Below, piece by piece: positions 9,497 through 16,756 of a stretch of DNA of 64,000 nucleotides (position 1 is its first letter; each line of letters starts with the position of its first letter). The DNA comes from Bacteroidales bacterium UBA5287 (GTDB taxonomy: Bacteria; Bacteroidota; Bacteroidia; Bacteroidales; Dysgonomonadaceae): assembly GCA_002411345.1 (NCBI GenBank), contig DHSL01000055.1:96961-160960 (forward strand), read 5' to 3'. The notes under the pieces are model-generated. The model did no database searches, had not been told where the DNA came from, and saw only the letters and a program-made list of their open reading frames with translations. The position numbers and the translations under genes are program-made.

Positions 9497-10762
9497 ATGT
9501 TCAATTTCTTAAAAAATATTGATAAGAAAGGCTATAAACCAAAATATGGAGGTTTAGAAATATTTAAGTTTATAGGTCCCGGTTTATTAGTCACTGTCGG
9601 CTTTATTGATCCAGGAAACTGGGCATCAAATTTGGCTGCAGGAGCTAATTACGGATATGAACTGCTTTGGATGGTAACATTATCAACAATAATGCTTATT
9701 ATTTTACAACACAATGTAGCTCATTTAGGTATAGCAACAGGATTATGTCTTTCTGAGGCAGCTACAATTTACATGAAGCCAGCATATTCAAAAATAATTC
9801 TATCATCAGCCATGCTGGCATCTATATCGACATCATTAGCCGAAATTTTAGGAGGTGCAATTGCCTTGAACATGTTATTCGATATCCCCATTAAAGCAGG
9901 AGCAATCCTTGTAACAGCCTTCGTTTTGATTATGTTATATACCAATTCGTACAAAATGATAGAGAAATGGATTATTGCTTTTGTATCTATCATTGGCCTA
10001 TCGTTTCTATACGAACTATCATTAGTGCAAATTGATTGGACTTCCGCGATTACAGGATGGGTAACACCATCATTTCCAAAAGGTTCAATGGTGGTTATTA
10101 TGAGTGTTTTAGGAGCAGTTGTGATGCCCCACAATCTTTTTTTACATTCAGAAATCATTCAAAGTCGTCAGTGGAATTTGAAAAATGAAAAGGTAATAAA
10201 GAAACAATTGAAATTCGAGTTTATGGATACTCTTTTTTCAATGCTTATTGGTTGGGCCATTAACAGTGCTATGATACTTTTAGCAGCAACAACCTTTTTT
10301 GTAACAAAAAAGCAAGTTACAGAACTTCAACAAGCAAAACAATTATTAGAACCTTTGTTAGGAAGTAATGCCGCGATTGTTTTTGCAGTAGCACTTTTAT
10401 TTTCGGGGATTGCATCTGTGATTACATCCGGTATGGCAGCCGGTACAATAGTCGCCGGTATGTATAAAGAACCCTATGATATAAAAGATAATCATTCACG
10501 ATTGGGTGTCGCCATTTCTTTGTTGGTTGGGCTTTTTATCATTTTTTTGATCTCCAATCCATTTAACGGACTTATTATCTCACAGATGTGTTTAAGTATA
10601 CAACTTCCCTTTACAATCTTTTTACAAGTACATTTAACATCTTCAGAGAAAGTAATGGGAAAATATAAAAACTCTAATTTTTTCAAAATTCTTCTTTATG
10701 GAGTAGGAGGAATTGTCACGGTTTTGAATATTGCTTTGTTTGTAAGTATGTTTGTTAGATAG
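9497..10762 (+). CDS. mntH: Nramp-family divalent metal (Mn2+) transporter
   Basis: A 421-aa inner-membrane protein with about 11 hydrophobic segments, imports Mn2+ (and possibly Fe2+) with protons. The two signature metal-binding motifs are present: DPGN in TM1 (residues 38-41, in GFIDPGNWAS) and MPHN in TM6 (210-213). The presence of the TM6 Met fits the Mn/Fe-selective branch rather than the Mg-transporting relatives. A TTG at 9458 in the same frame would add 13 residues, but the ATG at 9497 gives the usual Nramp length and start. It is a lone gene between defence genes; in that setting it may be ordinary metal uptake that happens to lie here. Confidence 0.92.
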   Translation: MFNFLKNIDKKGYKPKYGGLEIFKFIGPGLLVTVGFIDPGNWASNLAAGANYGYELLWMVTLSTIMLIILQHNVAHLGIATGLCLSEAATIYMKPAYSKIILSSAMLASISTSLAEILGGAIALNMLFDIPIKAGAILVTAFVLIMLYTNSYKMIEKWIIAFVSIIGLSFLYELSLVQIDWTSAITGWVTPSFPKGSMVVIMSVLGAVVMPHNLFLHSEIIQSRQWNLKNEKVIKKQLKFEFMDTLFSMLIGWAINSAMILLAATTFFVTKKQVTELQQAKQLLEPLLGSNAAIVFAVALLFSGIASVITSGMAAGTIVAGMYKEPYDIKDNHSRLGVAISLLVGLFIIFLISNPFNGLIISQMCLSIQLPFTIFLQVHLTSSEKVMGKYKNSNFFKILLYGVGGIVTVLNIALFVSMFVR

Positions 10763-11118
10763 GAGGGGATGAATGGGGAAATAGTTCCAATGAAGAAAAA
10801 AAGAAATCAAAGCGGGGATTCAGAAGATAATCTATAAAATCCAATTAAATGAACGAGTACGAAGAAATTAGAAAAACAATAGATGCATATAAATATTGGG
10901 TTGACAGCAATTGTACTATATAATGGAAAGTGCAATAATCTAAGGCTGAGTGAAACGAAGCCTTAGAGAGGATTACGAAGTAAATATTGGAACTTTTTTG
11001 CCATTCGTTTTCGTGCCGAAATTTCTTTTTTTATTTTCTGAATTTATTCTTGTTCGATTTCTAATTAAAAATGCTGGTAATCGAAAATAAATATGTAATT
11101 TCGACATTAAATATCAAT
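10763..11118. other. Intergenic region with a hairpin and a possible 24-codon remnant
   Basis: After mntH there is an 8-bp perfect inverted repeat, CTAAGGCT ... AGCCTTAG (10940-10947 and 10959-10966), without a U-tract. A 24-codon frame at 10849-10923 (MNEYEEIRKTIDAYKYW...) looks like the start of a lost gene. Nothing else is supported. Confidence 0.4.
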
Positions 11119-11514
11119 ATGAAGAAGGCGTACAAATATAGAGGAGGCATTGGAATATTTGACCAAAAAGGACAATCAACCTTTGAAAGAGATATAAATA
11201 CCCTTGTTAATAATCAAATTTATTTTCCTTCTAAAATGGATTTGAATGACCCTACGGAAGGATTTTATAACAATTCTTTTATAAATACTATCTTAAAAAC
11301 ATTAAGCAAAGTTACTTCAACGGCTAATAAAATAACGCAAGCGTATGGAAAATTACTTGAAAAGATTGCAGATACAGGAGTATATTCTTTGAGTAACACT
11401 GTAGATAATGAATTGTTGTGGGCATATTATGCAAAAGGGCATACTGGTTTTGCTATTGAGTATGAGATTGATACACTAAAACAGTCTATTAATCATAATA
11501 AGTATTTTCAATAG
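11119..11514 (+). pseudogene. DUF2971-family gene, truncated
   Basis: The 131 residues beginning MKKAYKYRGG match the N-terminal half of DUF2971 proteins: QIYFPSKMDLNDPTEGF near residue 35 and ELLWAYYAKGHTGFAIEYE near residue 100, the latter being the family's signature. The family is usually 250-300 aa and is associated with defence and mobile regions. Here the frame stops directly after this signature and no continuation of the domain follows in any frame, so the 3' half has been lost. The ATG at 11119 is preferred over that at 11071 because the conserved Y-R-G begins right after it. Confidence 0.6.
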
Positions 11515-11698
11515 TATTGCTAAAGTGCAATTTTTACTATCAAGAAAAGGAAAATGGAAGTTTTATTATTTGATAACCAGTAAAGGTGAAGCTATTGGGG
11601 AAAAAATTTCATTAGAAAGCCGTGATAAACGATTAGAAATGATTCATAAAGAAACGACTTTAAGAAATACTGGTAATACAAAACGACTTAAGAAATAG
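11504..11698 (+). pseudogene. Unidentified gene fragment abutting the DUF2971 remnant
   Basis: In a different frame from the DUF2971 remnant an open stretch without a start codon reads IFNSIAKVQFLLSRKGKW, then KFYYLITSKGEAIGEKIS and ends KRLKK-stop. It looks like the C-terminal end of a small basic protein. There is a faint likeness to DUF1508 (YegP-like) repeats, too weak to name it. It is probably the far side of the deletion that cut the DUF2971 gene. Confidence 0.4.
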
Positions 11699-11724
11699 AA
11701 ACAATTAACGCTAAAAATACAAAC

Positions 11725-12894
11725 TTGGAAAAGACTATTTTTTATTCTTGGCAATCGGACTTACCAAAAAACAAAAACTTAAATTTTATTGAAGCATCTA
11801 TTAAAAGTGCTTTGAAAAAATTGCATGGTAGAAAACCTATTTCTGTTGATTTGAAGTTTGATAAAGCTACAAGAAGTCTGGCAGGCTCACCTGATATTGC
11901 CGAATCTATCTTCACTAAGATAGCTGGCTGCAATGTATTTATCGCCGATATTTCAATCATAAACCCAGAATCTGAAAATTCAAGAAAAACATCAAATCCT
12001 AATGTTCTAATTGAGCTTGGATTTGCTGCACGGGCATTAGGCTGGGAAAAGATAATATGTATTTATAATAACGAATTTGGAGATTATAAGGACTTGCCAT
12101 TTGACCTTAGAAATAGGAGAATAATGGATTACTCATGCAATAGAAGCAAAAATGAGTTATCAAGTAAAATCGAATCCGCTATTATAGAAATGAATGCAAA
12201 AGGTAATTTAACGGATAAGATTTTAGATTTTCTAAAAAAAGAAATAGATAAAGAAATATTAGGATTGCTTTCTCATTTGTTATTAATAACTGATTTTGAA
12301 GGTTCAAAGAAAGATTTATTCGCTGCCATACAAACATTTTTAAACTTATCAAAAGAAGACTTGTTGGCTAATTTGAAGGGCAAAAAAATATTAGGTTTTT
12401 ACCTGTTTAAAGTATTTGATGAATATGGGAATAAGATACATAACTATATCAATCAAGCTTTAGGTTCTCCTTACTATAATAGGGAAATACTAAATTCATT
12501 AATTGATATATATGAATGGTTTGCGGAATACAGCAAATTTAGAACTAATTTCTTTTCAAAATTATTCATGGAAACAAAAGAAAAAGAAGATGATTTGTTT
12601 ATCATAAAAGGCTCTAACATGACAACAGACAAGTTGCCTAATAGATATATTCTTATGAAGAGAATAGACGAAGAAAAGGGAATAGTCAGCAACTTTGGGG
12701 ATTTTCCAATAGGTGTCATCCCTAATCTTACAAATTATTTCATACTAAATGAAAATATTCTTGATAGATATTGTGATATAATCTTTCTTTTAATCAGTTC
12801 AATTAATAAATGGCTTGATGTCTCTAATAATGAGTTTATTTTCGATTTCACGAAGCAATGGAGAATAAAGAAAACCGATGGTGAATGGCTTTAA
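11725..12894 (+). CDS. TIR-like domain protein, probable defence effector or sensor
   Basis: A 389-aa cytoplasmic protein. The first 140 residues have the pattern of a TIR-like/nucleotide-binding fold: IFYSWQSDLP (strand 1 and loop), then AGCNVFIADISII, then NPNVLIELGFAARALGWEKII containing the Glu that in TIR NADases is catalytic. Several defence proteins carry this FYSWQSD module. The remaining 240 residues are helical, with no motif I know. The start is TTG at 11725: the next in-frame Met comes far inside the TIR-like fold, and the first strand begins four codons after the TTG. It stands alone, followed by a strong terminator. NAD cleavage is inferred from the fold only. Confidence 0.68.
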   Translation: MEKTIFYSWQSDLPKNKNLNFIEASIKSALKKLHGRKPISVDLKFDKATRSLAGSPDIAESIFTKIAGCNVFIADISIINPESENSRKTSNPNVLIELGFAARALGWEKIICIYNNEFGDYKDLPFDLRNRRIMDYSCNRSKNELSSKIESAIIEMNAKGNLTDKILDFLKKEIDKEILGLLSHLLLITDFEGSKKDLFAAIQTFLNLSKEDLLANLKGKKILGFYLFKVFDEYGNKIHNYINQALGSPYYNREILNSLIDIYEWFAEYSKFRTNFFSKLFMETKEKEDDLFIIKGSNMTTDKLPNRYILMKRIDEEKGIVSNFGDFPIGVIPNLTNYFILNENILDRYCDIIFLLISSINKWLDVSNNEFIFDFTKQWRIKKTDGEWL

Positions 12895-12930
12895 TGATTT
12901 ATAGACTAAGATTATAAAGCGGTTTCTTTG

Positions 12931-12974
12931 CTACTTTCTTTTTCAGCGCACTTCACGAAAGAAAGTAGTTTTTA
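12931..12974 (+). terminator. Hairpin terminator after the TIR-like gene
   Basis: Perfect 11-bp inverted repeat CTACTTTCTTT (12931-12941) and AAAGAAAGTAG (12958-12968) with a 16-nt loop, then a short T run. It could stop transcription from both sides, since the DUF3873 gene converges on it. Confidence 0.7.
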
Positions 12975-13051
12975 TTAGCACAGTGCAAATAACAAGGTGT
13001 GTTCAGCGCAGCTTGAAATTCTTTCCGCAGCACTGAACTCCTTACAAAATA

Positions 13052-13276
13052 CTATTTCTCCGAAGTCGAATTATTTTTATTATAAATCCATTCATCCCGC
13101 CGTTTCCGGCACTCTTCCAGCGTTTTCGCTACCGTAGAGAAAAGTTCCCCATCCGTATGGCGATAATCATACTGAAAATATTCTGTCCCCCTGAACGCTC
13201 CCGCAATGAACGTTACATATTTCTCCTGTCCCTGCTCTTGTGTTGTGGACACTCCGTTTTTATTTAGTGATTCCAT
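13052..13276 (-). CDS. DUF3873 small conjugative-transposon protein
   Basis: A 74-aa soluble protein of the DUF3873 family, found almost only in Bacteroidota conjugative transposons and their relics. Recognised from the start MESLNKNGVST and the core EKYVTF ... YFQYDYRHTDGELFSTVAKTLEECRKRRDEW. It has no known activity. It is followed upstream (minus strand) by a 55-aa membrane protein and ArdA, the usual order in these elements. This stretch is visibly richer in GC than the flanking DNA, in keeping with an imported origin. Confidence 0.82.
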   Translation of the reverse strand: MESLNKNGVSTTQEQGQEKYVTFIAGAFRGTEYFQYDYRHTDGELFSTVAKTLEECRKRRDEWIYNKNNSTSEK

Positions 13277-13323
13277 AAATATTTATATTAATAATGTGAT
13301 TAATAAGACAATGAAAACCGCAG

Positions 13324-13491
13324 CTACCAAAAGCTATACAATACAGATACAAACAACCGTAGGATAAAGCGGATAACGAAAAACGCTATTATCAATATCG
13401 CCCATATATCCGCCGAAGTGGACAGGAAATAAATTACTGAAGCCAGTAACCCCACCCGGAGCGATAACCTGAATAAACCGCTTGCTTTCAT
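13324..13491 (-). CDS. Small membrane protein, 55 aa
   Basis: A short frame from ATG (13489-13491) to TAG between the DUF3873 and ardA genes. The product starts MKASGLFRLSLRVGLL and holds two hydrophobic segments (about residues 14-25 and 29-50) with Arg residues between and after them. Position and orientation match the small membrane ORFs found in this part of Bacteroides-type conjugative transposons. No function known. It directly follows a GC-rich hairpin at 13507-13524. Confidence 0.6.
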   Translation of the reverse strand: MKASGLFRLSLRVGLLASVIYFLSTSADIWAILIIAFFVIRFILRLFVSVLYSFW

Positions 13492-13506
13492 TATAATTTG
13501 TTTTGT

Positions 13507-13524
13507 GGGCGGGTTTCCCCGCCC
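13507..13524 (-). terminator. GC hairpin with tetraloop between ardA and the small membrane gene
   Basis: GGGCGGG and CCCGCCC are perfectly complementary, separated by four bases. On the minus strand the loop is GAAA, a stable GNRA tetraloop. It begins ten bases after the ardA stop. There is no T-run, so it may be an RNA stabiliser or processing stop for ardA mRNA rather than a classical terminator. Confidence 0.55.
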
Positions 13525-13533
13525 GGTGAATAA

Positions 13534-14067
13534 TCAGGATACCCGAAAAACAAAACCATCATCAAACCAGTAATCAGTCATAAACAAGTCACGGGCAAAC
13601 TTTTCATAATCAAAGTAAGTTTTTGCAAACTCCGGTAGGTCATATAACTCTTCTATAATTTCATAGGCAAAGTCTTCTTCATCTTTATATTGCCCGTTAT
13701 AATCATCCCTGAAAGAAGAAATAAGGTCGTTTGCATCTTCGATTGAAAGGTCGTGTGAACCGTGATTACACCACACCATAAACGCTTCCTGCTCGTCTTC
13801 ACTTAAATCGTCCATTGCATCCCAGATGTCGAAAAAGTTATCAGATAACCAACTTTCTCCTATTAATTCATCCGATATATTTTCCCAGTCCTGAAACATA
13901 TATTCAGGGTCTTCTTCGTCTTCGTGTAACTCCTTGCAAGCTTCATAAAACTCGTCTTTGTCCGAAAAGTCGGAAAGGTCAAACCACTTGCCTTCGATTG
14001 AGCCATCGTTGTACTTTGCGTATGTACCTACATAAATTCTTGTTTCGCTTAAACTTGTTGCTTCCAT
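13534..14067 (-). CDS. ardA: ArdA anti-restriction protein
   Basis: A 177-aa, strongly acidic protein that mimics the shape and charge of B-form DNA and blocks type I restriction enzymes while a mobile element enters a new host. Recognised from the N-terminal RIYVGTYAKYNDGSIEGKW followed by a Phe/Tyr-rich series of Asp/Glu segments (DLSDFSDKDEFYEAC; YEDEED-type stretches). The length matches the family (165-180 aa), so it is probably functional. It belongs to the conjugative-transposon remnant with DUF3873 and the integrase fragment. Type I enzymes are its classical targets; the restriction system at 1.9-6.8 kb is not type I in the strict sense, so whether ArdA affects it is open. Confidence 0.92.
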   Translation of the reverse strand: MEATSLSETRIYVGTYAKYNDGSIEGKWFDLSDFSDKDEFYEACKELHEDEEDPEYMFQDWENISDELIGESWLSDNFFDIWDAMDDLSEDEQEAFMVWCNHGSHDLSIEDANDLISSFRDDYNGQYKDEEDFAYEIIEELYDLPEFAKTYFDYEKFARDLFMTDYWFDDGFVFRVS

Positions 14068-14467
14068 GACTTCTGTTTTTTTGTTGATATATGCGAATTT
14101 TTGAGGTGAGGGAGTTGAGTTTCATAACCTTTTTTTCCTGCTTCTCGTAAATCCGACTTTTTTTATATGCGTCTTTCCGTCGGGTCGGTCGTTTTCGTTT
14201 CATATATGCCGGAAAGTGTAGGTTTTAGTCTTTGCAAGTTTTTGTGGAAAAATACTCTCAAGCAAAGCGCAACAGGAAGATTTTTGCATCAAACCGTTTA
14301 GGGCTTAAACTCTCAAAGAGGTTAAGAAGCCGTAAATACTTTTGCATATAGAAATGGAAATGATTAACCGCCCCGATGGAATGACTGCCTATGGGAGTGG
14401 TTTACGATAAAAGGAGCTGGGGAAAAAGCATTAAATAACTATCTTTAAATCTAATAAATAGTATAAA
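14068..14467. other. Intergenic region upstream of ardA and the DUF7000 remnant
   Basis: Four hundred bases without a credible gene. A TACTTTTG -7-like box lies at 14337-14344 on the plus strand, about 125 bp before the DUF7000 remnant. A very short frame just after it (MEMINRPDGMTAYGSGLR-stop, near 14354) looks like debris. The long minus-strand frame that overlaps ardA here is a basic, low-complexity shadow. Confidence 0.4.
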
Positions 14468-14719
14468 ATGGAAAACTATAATAAGTACATATCAGAGTAT
14501 AAAGAGTTATTGCAAAAAAGTGTTATACAAAAAACATATAACTACTTAATAAAATATGTAATGAACTTGAAGGTTTACCTTGAGAAAAGCTTATTGAATA
14601 AATATTCTTTTGGCAATGTGTCTCTGGGATATATGAATTTTACTTATTTTCCCTTCTTTAATGAGTATTTAAGGGATAGGAAATTGCGCTTCGGGATACG
14701 CCAAACCACTGAAACATGA
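14468..14719 (+). pseudogene. DUF7000-family gene, 3' end deleted
   Basis: The 83-residue frame begins MENYNKYISEYKELLQ and runs through YSFGNVSLGYMNFTYFPFF to LRDRKLRFGI, which matches the N-terminal half of the DUF7000 family (about 150-190 aa) as I remember it. The frame then ends in RQTTET, which is simply the antisense of the integrase fragment on the other strand. The gene therefore lost its 3' half when it was joined to that fragment at about 14697-14705. Confidence 0.6.
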
Positions 14720-15481
14720 AAAAATAAAGATGTCCCGAACTTGTTCAAGTCGTATAATAGGAAACTTCTTTTTCATAATGGCTTCCAGTTCCGGTTCTGT
14801 AAGATATTCTCTGTCTGATTTTTCAAAATGAAGCTTATAATTAGAATAAGGGTCGGCGTGTATCCATCCGTTGCTTTTAGCAATCAAAATGACCGATTTT
14901 AACCGTTGCATGAATTTCGCAGTAGTATTCTGTCCACAACTGTGTATCGTCTTTAAATAGACGTCAAAATCATAAAGGAAAGAATGGTCAATCTCTTTCA
15001 GGTTAATATCTGAAATATTGTACTTATACTTCATAAATTCCTCAAGCCGGGTACTCGTCCTTAAATACTTCATATAGGTATCACGGCTTACACCTTTGCC
15101 TATTTGTGCTTCTAAGTTTTCATTGTGATGGCGGAAAAGGTCTAATAAAGAATCATTGCGGGTCTGTAAACCTAAAAAAGCATTTCTTACCTTTTCTGCA
15201 GTCACCGAAGCTTCTCTGTCTGATATATCTCTATAATTTTGTGTTATGGATGCCCGGAAGTCATCCAGCAATCCATTTAATTGCTGGGATGCGGCAGATT
15301 TACCAATAGCTTTTCCGGCTTTAGGATTCCAGTCTGCCGGATTGATTTCACATTTAAGACTGAACTGGGCGATTTCACCATTTAATGTGATTCTCGCCAT
15401 AACAGGTGCTTTCCCGTTACTTTTAACTGCGTTCTTTTTAATGTAGAAAAGAATTTTAAATGTACTTCTTATAATTCCCAT
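14669..15481 (-). pseudogene. Tyrosine recombinase (conjugative-transposon integrase), C-terminus deleted
   Basis: A 270-aa frame with the N-terminal arm-binding domain (FKILFYIKKNAVKSNGKAPV), SAM-like core-binding domain (HHNENLEAQIGKGVSRDTY ... LKEIDHSFLYDFDVYL) and the start of the catalytic domain (LTEPELEAI, then DIFIFSCFSGLAY). Intact relatives are about 400 aa and continue with the rest of the active site, including H-x-x-R and the Tyr nucleophile. Here the sequence changes after GLAY to PEAQFPIP-stop, which is antisense of the DUF7000 fragment. The enzyme cannot be active. It marks one end of the decayed element that carries ardA. Confidence 0.9.
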
Positions 15482-15675
15482 TTTTAAAGATTACAAAACT
15501 ATTTATTTGTTACCTCAAATGGGACATTTCTGTTACGCCAATATGCGACAAATCAACGCCTTATCACGACATTCGTTACCTATTCCGATTTTCAAAAAAT
15601 AGGTAATGATTTGGTAACGGAACTCTGTCCATTTTTGGCTTTTCTTTGACTTTAGGGTGGAATAAGGTTACAAAG

Positions 15676-15712
15676 AAAAAGCCCGTAAATTGCTTACTTT
15701 ACAGGCTTTTTT
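15676..15712 (+). terminator. Bidirectional hairpin terminator
   Basis: AAAAAGCCCGTAAA (15676-15689) pairs with TTTACAGGCTTTTTT (15698-15712) with a single mismatch and an 8-nt loop; the arms end in A- and T-runs, so it can act on both strands. It stands between the integrase remnant and the tRNA-like fragment. Confidence 0.75.
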
Positions 15713-15742
15713 GTATTGATTGTCGCTTGATTGACAGCGACT

Positions 15743-15775
15743 TGGCGGTATGGATGGGACTCGAACTGCAACTCT
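15743..15775 (-). other. tRNA 3'-end-like fragment, candidate attachment site
   Basis: Read on the minus strand the segment ends GTTCGAGTCCCATCC then ATACCGCCA, which looks like the T-loop, 3' T-stem, acceptor strand and CCA of a tRNA. The 5' side of the T-stem does not pair and no other arm is present, so this is not a functional tRNA. Many integrases of this family use the 3' end of a tRNA gene as attachment site and leave such a piece behind. It lies 260 bp upstream of the truncated integrase. Confidence 0.45.
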
Positions 15776-15908
15776 TTAGGTAACAGGTATGTACATGGTG
15801 GTTGTTAACTACTTAGAGCCAATATTCAACGATAATAAGGATTATAACATTATACTATCCAAACATAAGAGGGAGGTGACTGCTTAATGAATTAATTAGA
15901 TATTGCAA

Positions 15909-16108
15909 TTTATTCAGAAGGGAGGTTATAAACTCCTTTCACTAAAATTTCCCGTTTTGGTATAGTTGATAATATTTTTGTGTAATTGTCAGAAGTCATT
16001 CCTGTATTAGCAGTCGTAGGACGGAAATAGAGTCCGTTATCGTCTTGTTTTCGAGGAAATAAATTCTCTGTGAATTATCAACAACTATAAAAGCTTCTTC
16101 GGGAAGTC
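15909..16108 (-). pseudogene. Remnant copy of the 3' end of an efflux adaptor gene
   Basis: These 200 bp match the last 200 bp of the RND adaptor gene at 24044-25192, same strand, at roughly nine bases in ten by eye, starting at the same TTTATTCAGAAG around the stop codon. One base is missing from a T-run, which breaks the frame, and the rest of the gene is absent. It is either the relic of a second adaptor gene or of a duplication, and it shows that DNA between 16 and 24 kb has been rearranged. Confidence 0.8.
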
Positions 16109-16129
16109 ACGTCGTTATTATTTGGGGGG

Positions 16130-16252
16130 GGACAATACGAATTGGATGAAGGAGTTTCAAGAACAAAAGAAAAACTGTATCTTGGCGGCGATTATTACTA
16201 TCAATCCATTATGAAAGGTAATGGTGTAAGAATATTTTGCATTAAATTTTAA
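16130..16252 (+). pseudogene. Rhs/YD-repeat protein fragment
   Basis: An open stretch with no start codon reads GQYELDEGVSRTKEKLYLGG, then DYYYQSIMKGNG, the pattern found near the end of the Rhs core of Bacteroidota (GNYE ... LYLGG). Rhs proteins are secreted polymorphic toxins with an exchangeable C-terminal toxin. The toxin part is gone. The Imm27-like immunity remnant follows 15 bp later, as expected for an Rhs toxin/immunity locus. Confidence 0.6.
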
Positions 16253-16267
16253 ATATTTTGATTAAAA

Positions 16268-16554
16268 ATGGAAATCAAACCAAATGAAACTATTATCGAA
16301 AGTGATCTGGATATTCTTGGATCAAAAGAAGAGGCTTGGAAAGCATCCATGAGGATTCACTATCTTACTGATAACCATTTGATAAAAAAGCTACAACAAA
16401 TGGAGGATGGGATATATTGTATCAAGATCCAACTGACCTGCGTTATTGGGAATTAACAGCCCCAAAAGGGTCGTATCACGGAGCTGGTCCGCTAAGATTA
16501 AGCTATGTGTCTAATCAAGATGCTATTTTAAAATACGATTTAGATAAATTATAA
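16268..16554 (+). pseudogene. Imm27-family immunity gene, frameshifted
   Basis: The first frame begins MEIKPNETIIESDLDILGSK and runs to about 16400. The family continues in the next frame as WDILYQDPTDLRYWELTAPK, then GSYHGAGPLRLSYVSNQDAI to a TAA at 16552-16554. Joined, the two halves give a protein of about 95 residues with the Imm27 pattern (W-x-x-LYQDP-x-D-x-RYWELT ... HGGGP). A one-base indel in the GGATGGG stretch near 16402-16410 broke it. Immunity proteins bind and neutralise their partner toxin, here presumably the lost C-terminus of the adjacent Rhs gene. A sequencing error at this G-run would restore the gene. Confidence 0.68.
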
Positions 16555-16756
16555 GTGGTTATTAATAAGACCTTGGTTGACACAAATATTTATCATTTTT
16601 TCTCTGTTACGTGACAAAACTTCACTTAGAAGAGACAAAACGGCATGATTTAGTGTAAGGAGATCAGATAATTCCACCTCGTTGTAACTTTTTATAATTC
16701 AATATATTTGCGGCATGATATTTGAATTGGTATAATAAAAACTAAAATTTAATAAT

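Larger units (their letters stand above)
15509..15784. repeat. Dispersed GTTACC/GGTAAC motifs upstream of the integrase
   Basis: GTTACC or its complement occurs at 15509-15514, 15575-15580, 15613-15618 and 15779-15784, with the partial copy GGTTAC at 15666-15671. They lie between the integrase start and the tRNA-like fragment. Clustered short repeats on the att side of an integrase gene are typical of arm-type binding sites; this is an inference from position. Confidence 0.4.

Noticed and set aside
9769..10158. 129-codon frame antisense to mntH
   Set aside because: Antisense to strongly conserved Nramp motifs; no signal of its own.
13979..14203. 74-codon minus-strand frame overlapping the start of ardA
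   Set aside because: Basic, low-complexity composition (Lys/Arg runs) and overlap with the well-supported ardA gene in another frame; no family pattern.
15743..15775. A functional tRNA gene
   Set aside because: Only the 3' quarter resembles a tRNA; no anticodon or D arm, and the T-stem does not pair. Kept only as a candidate attachment site.
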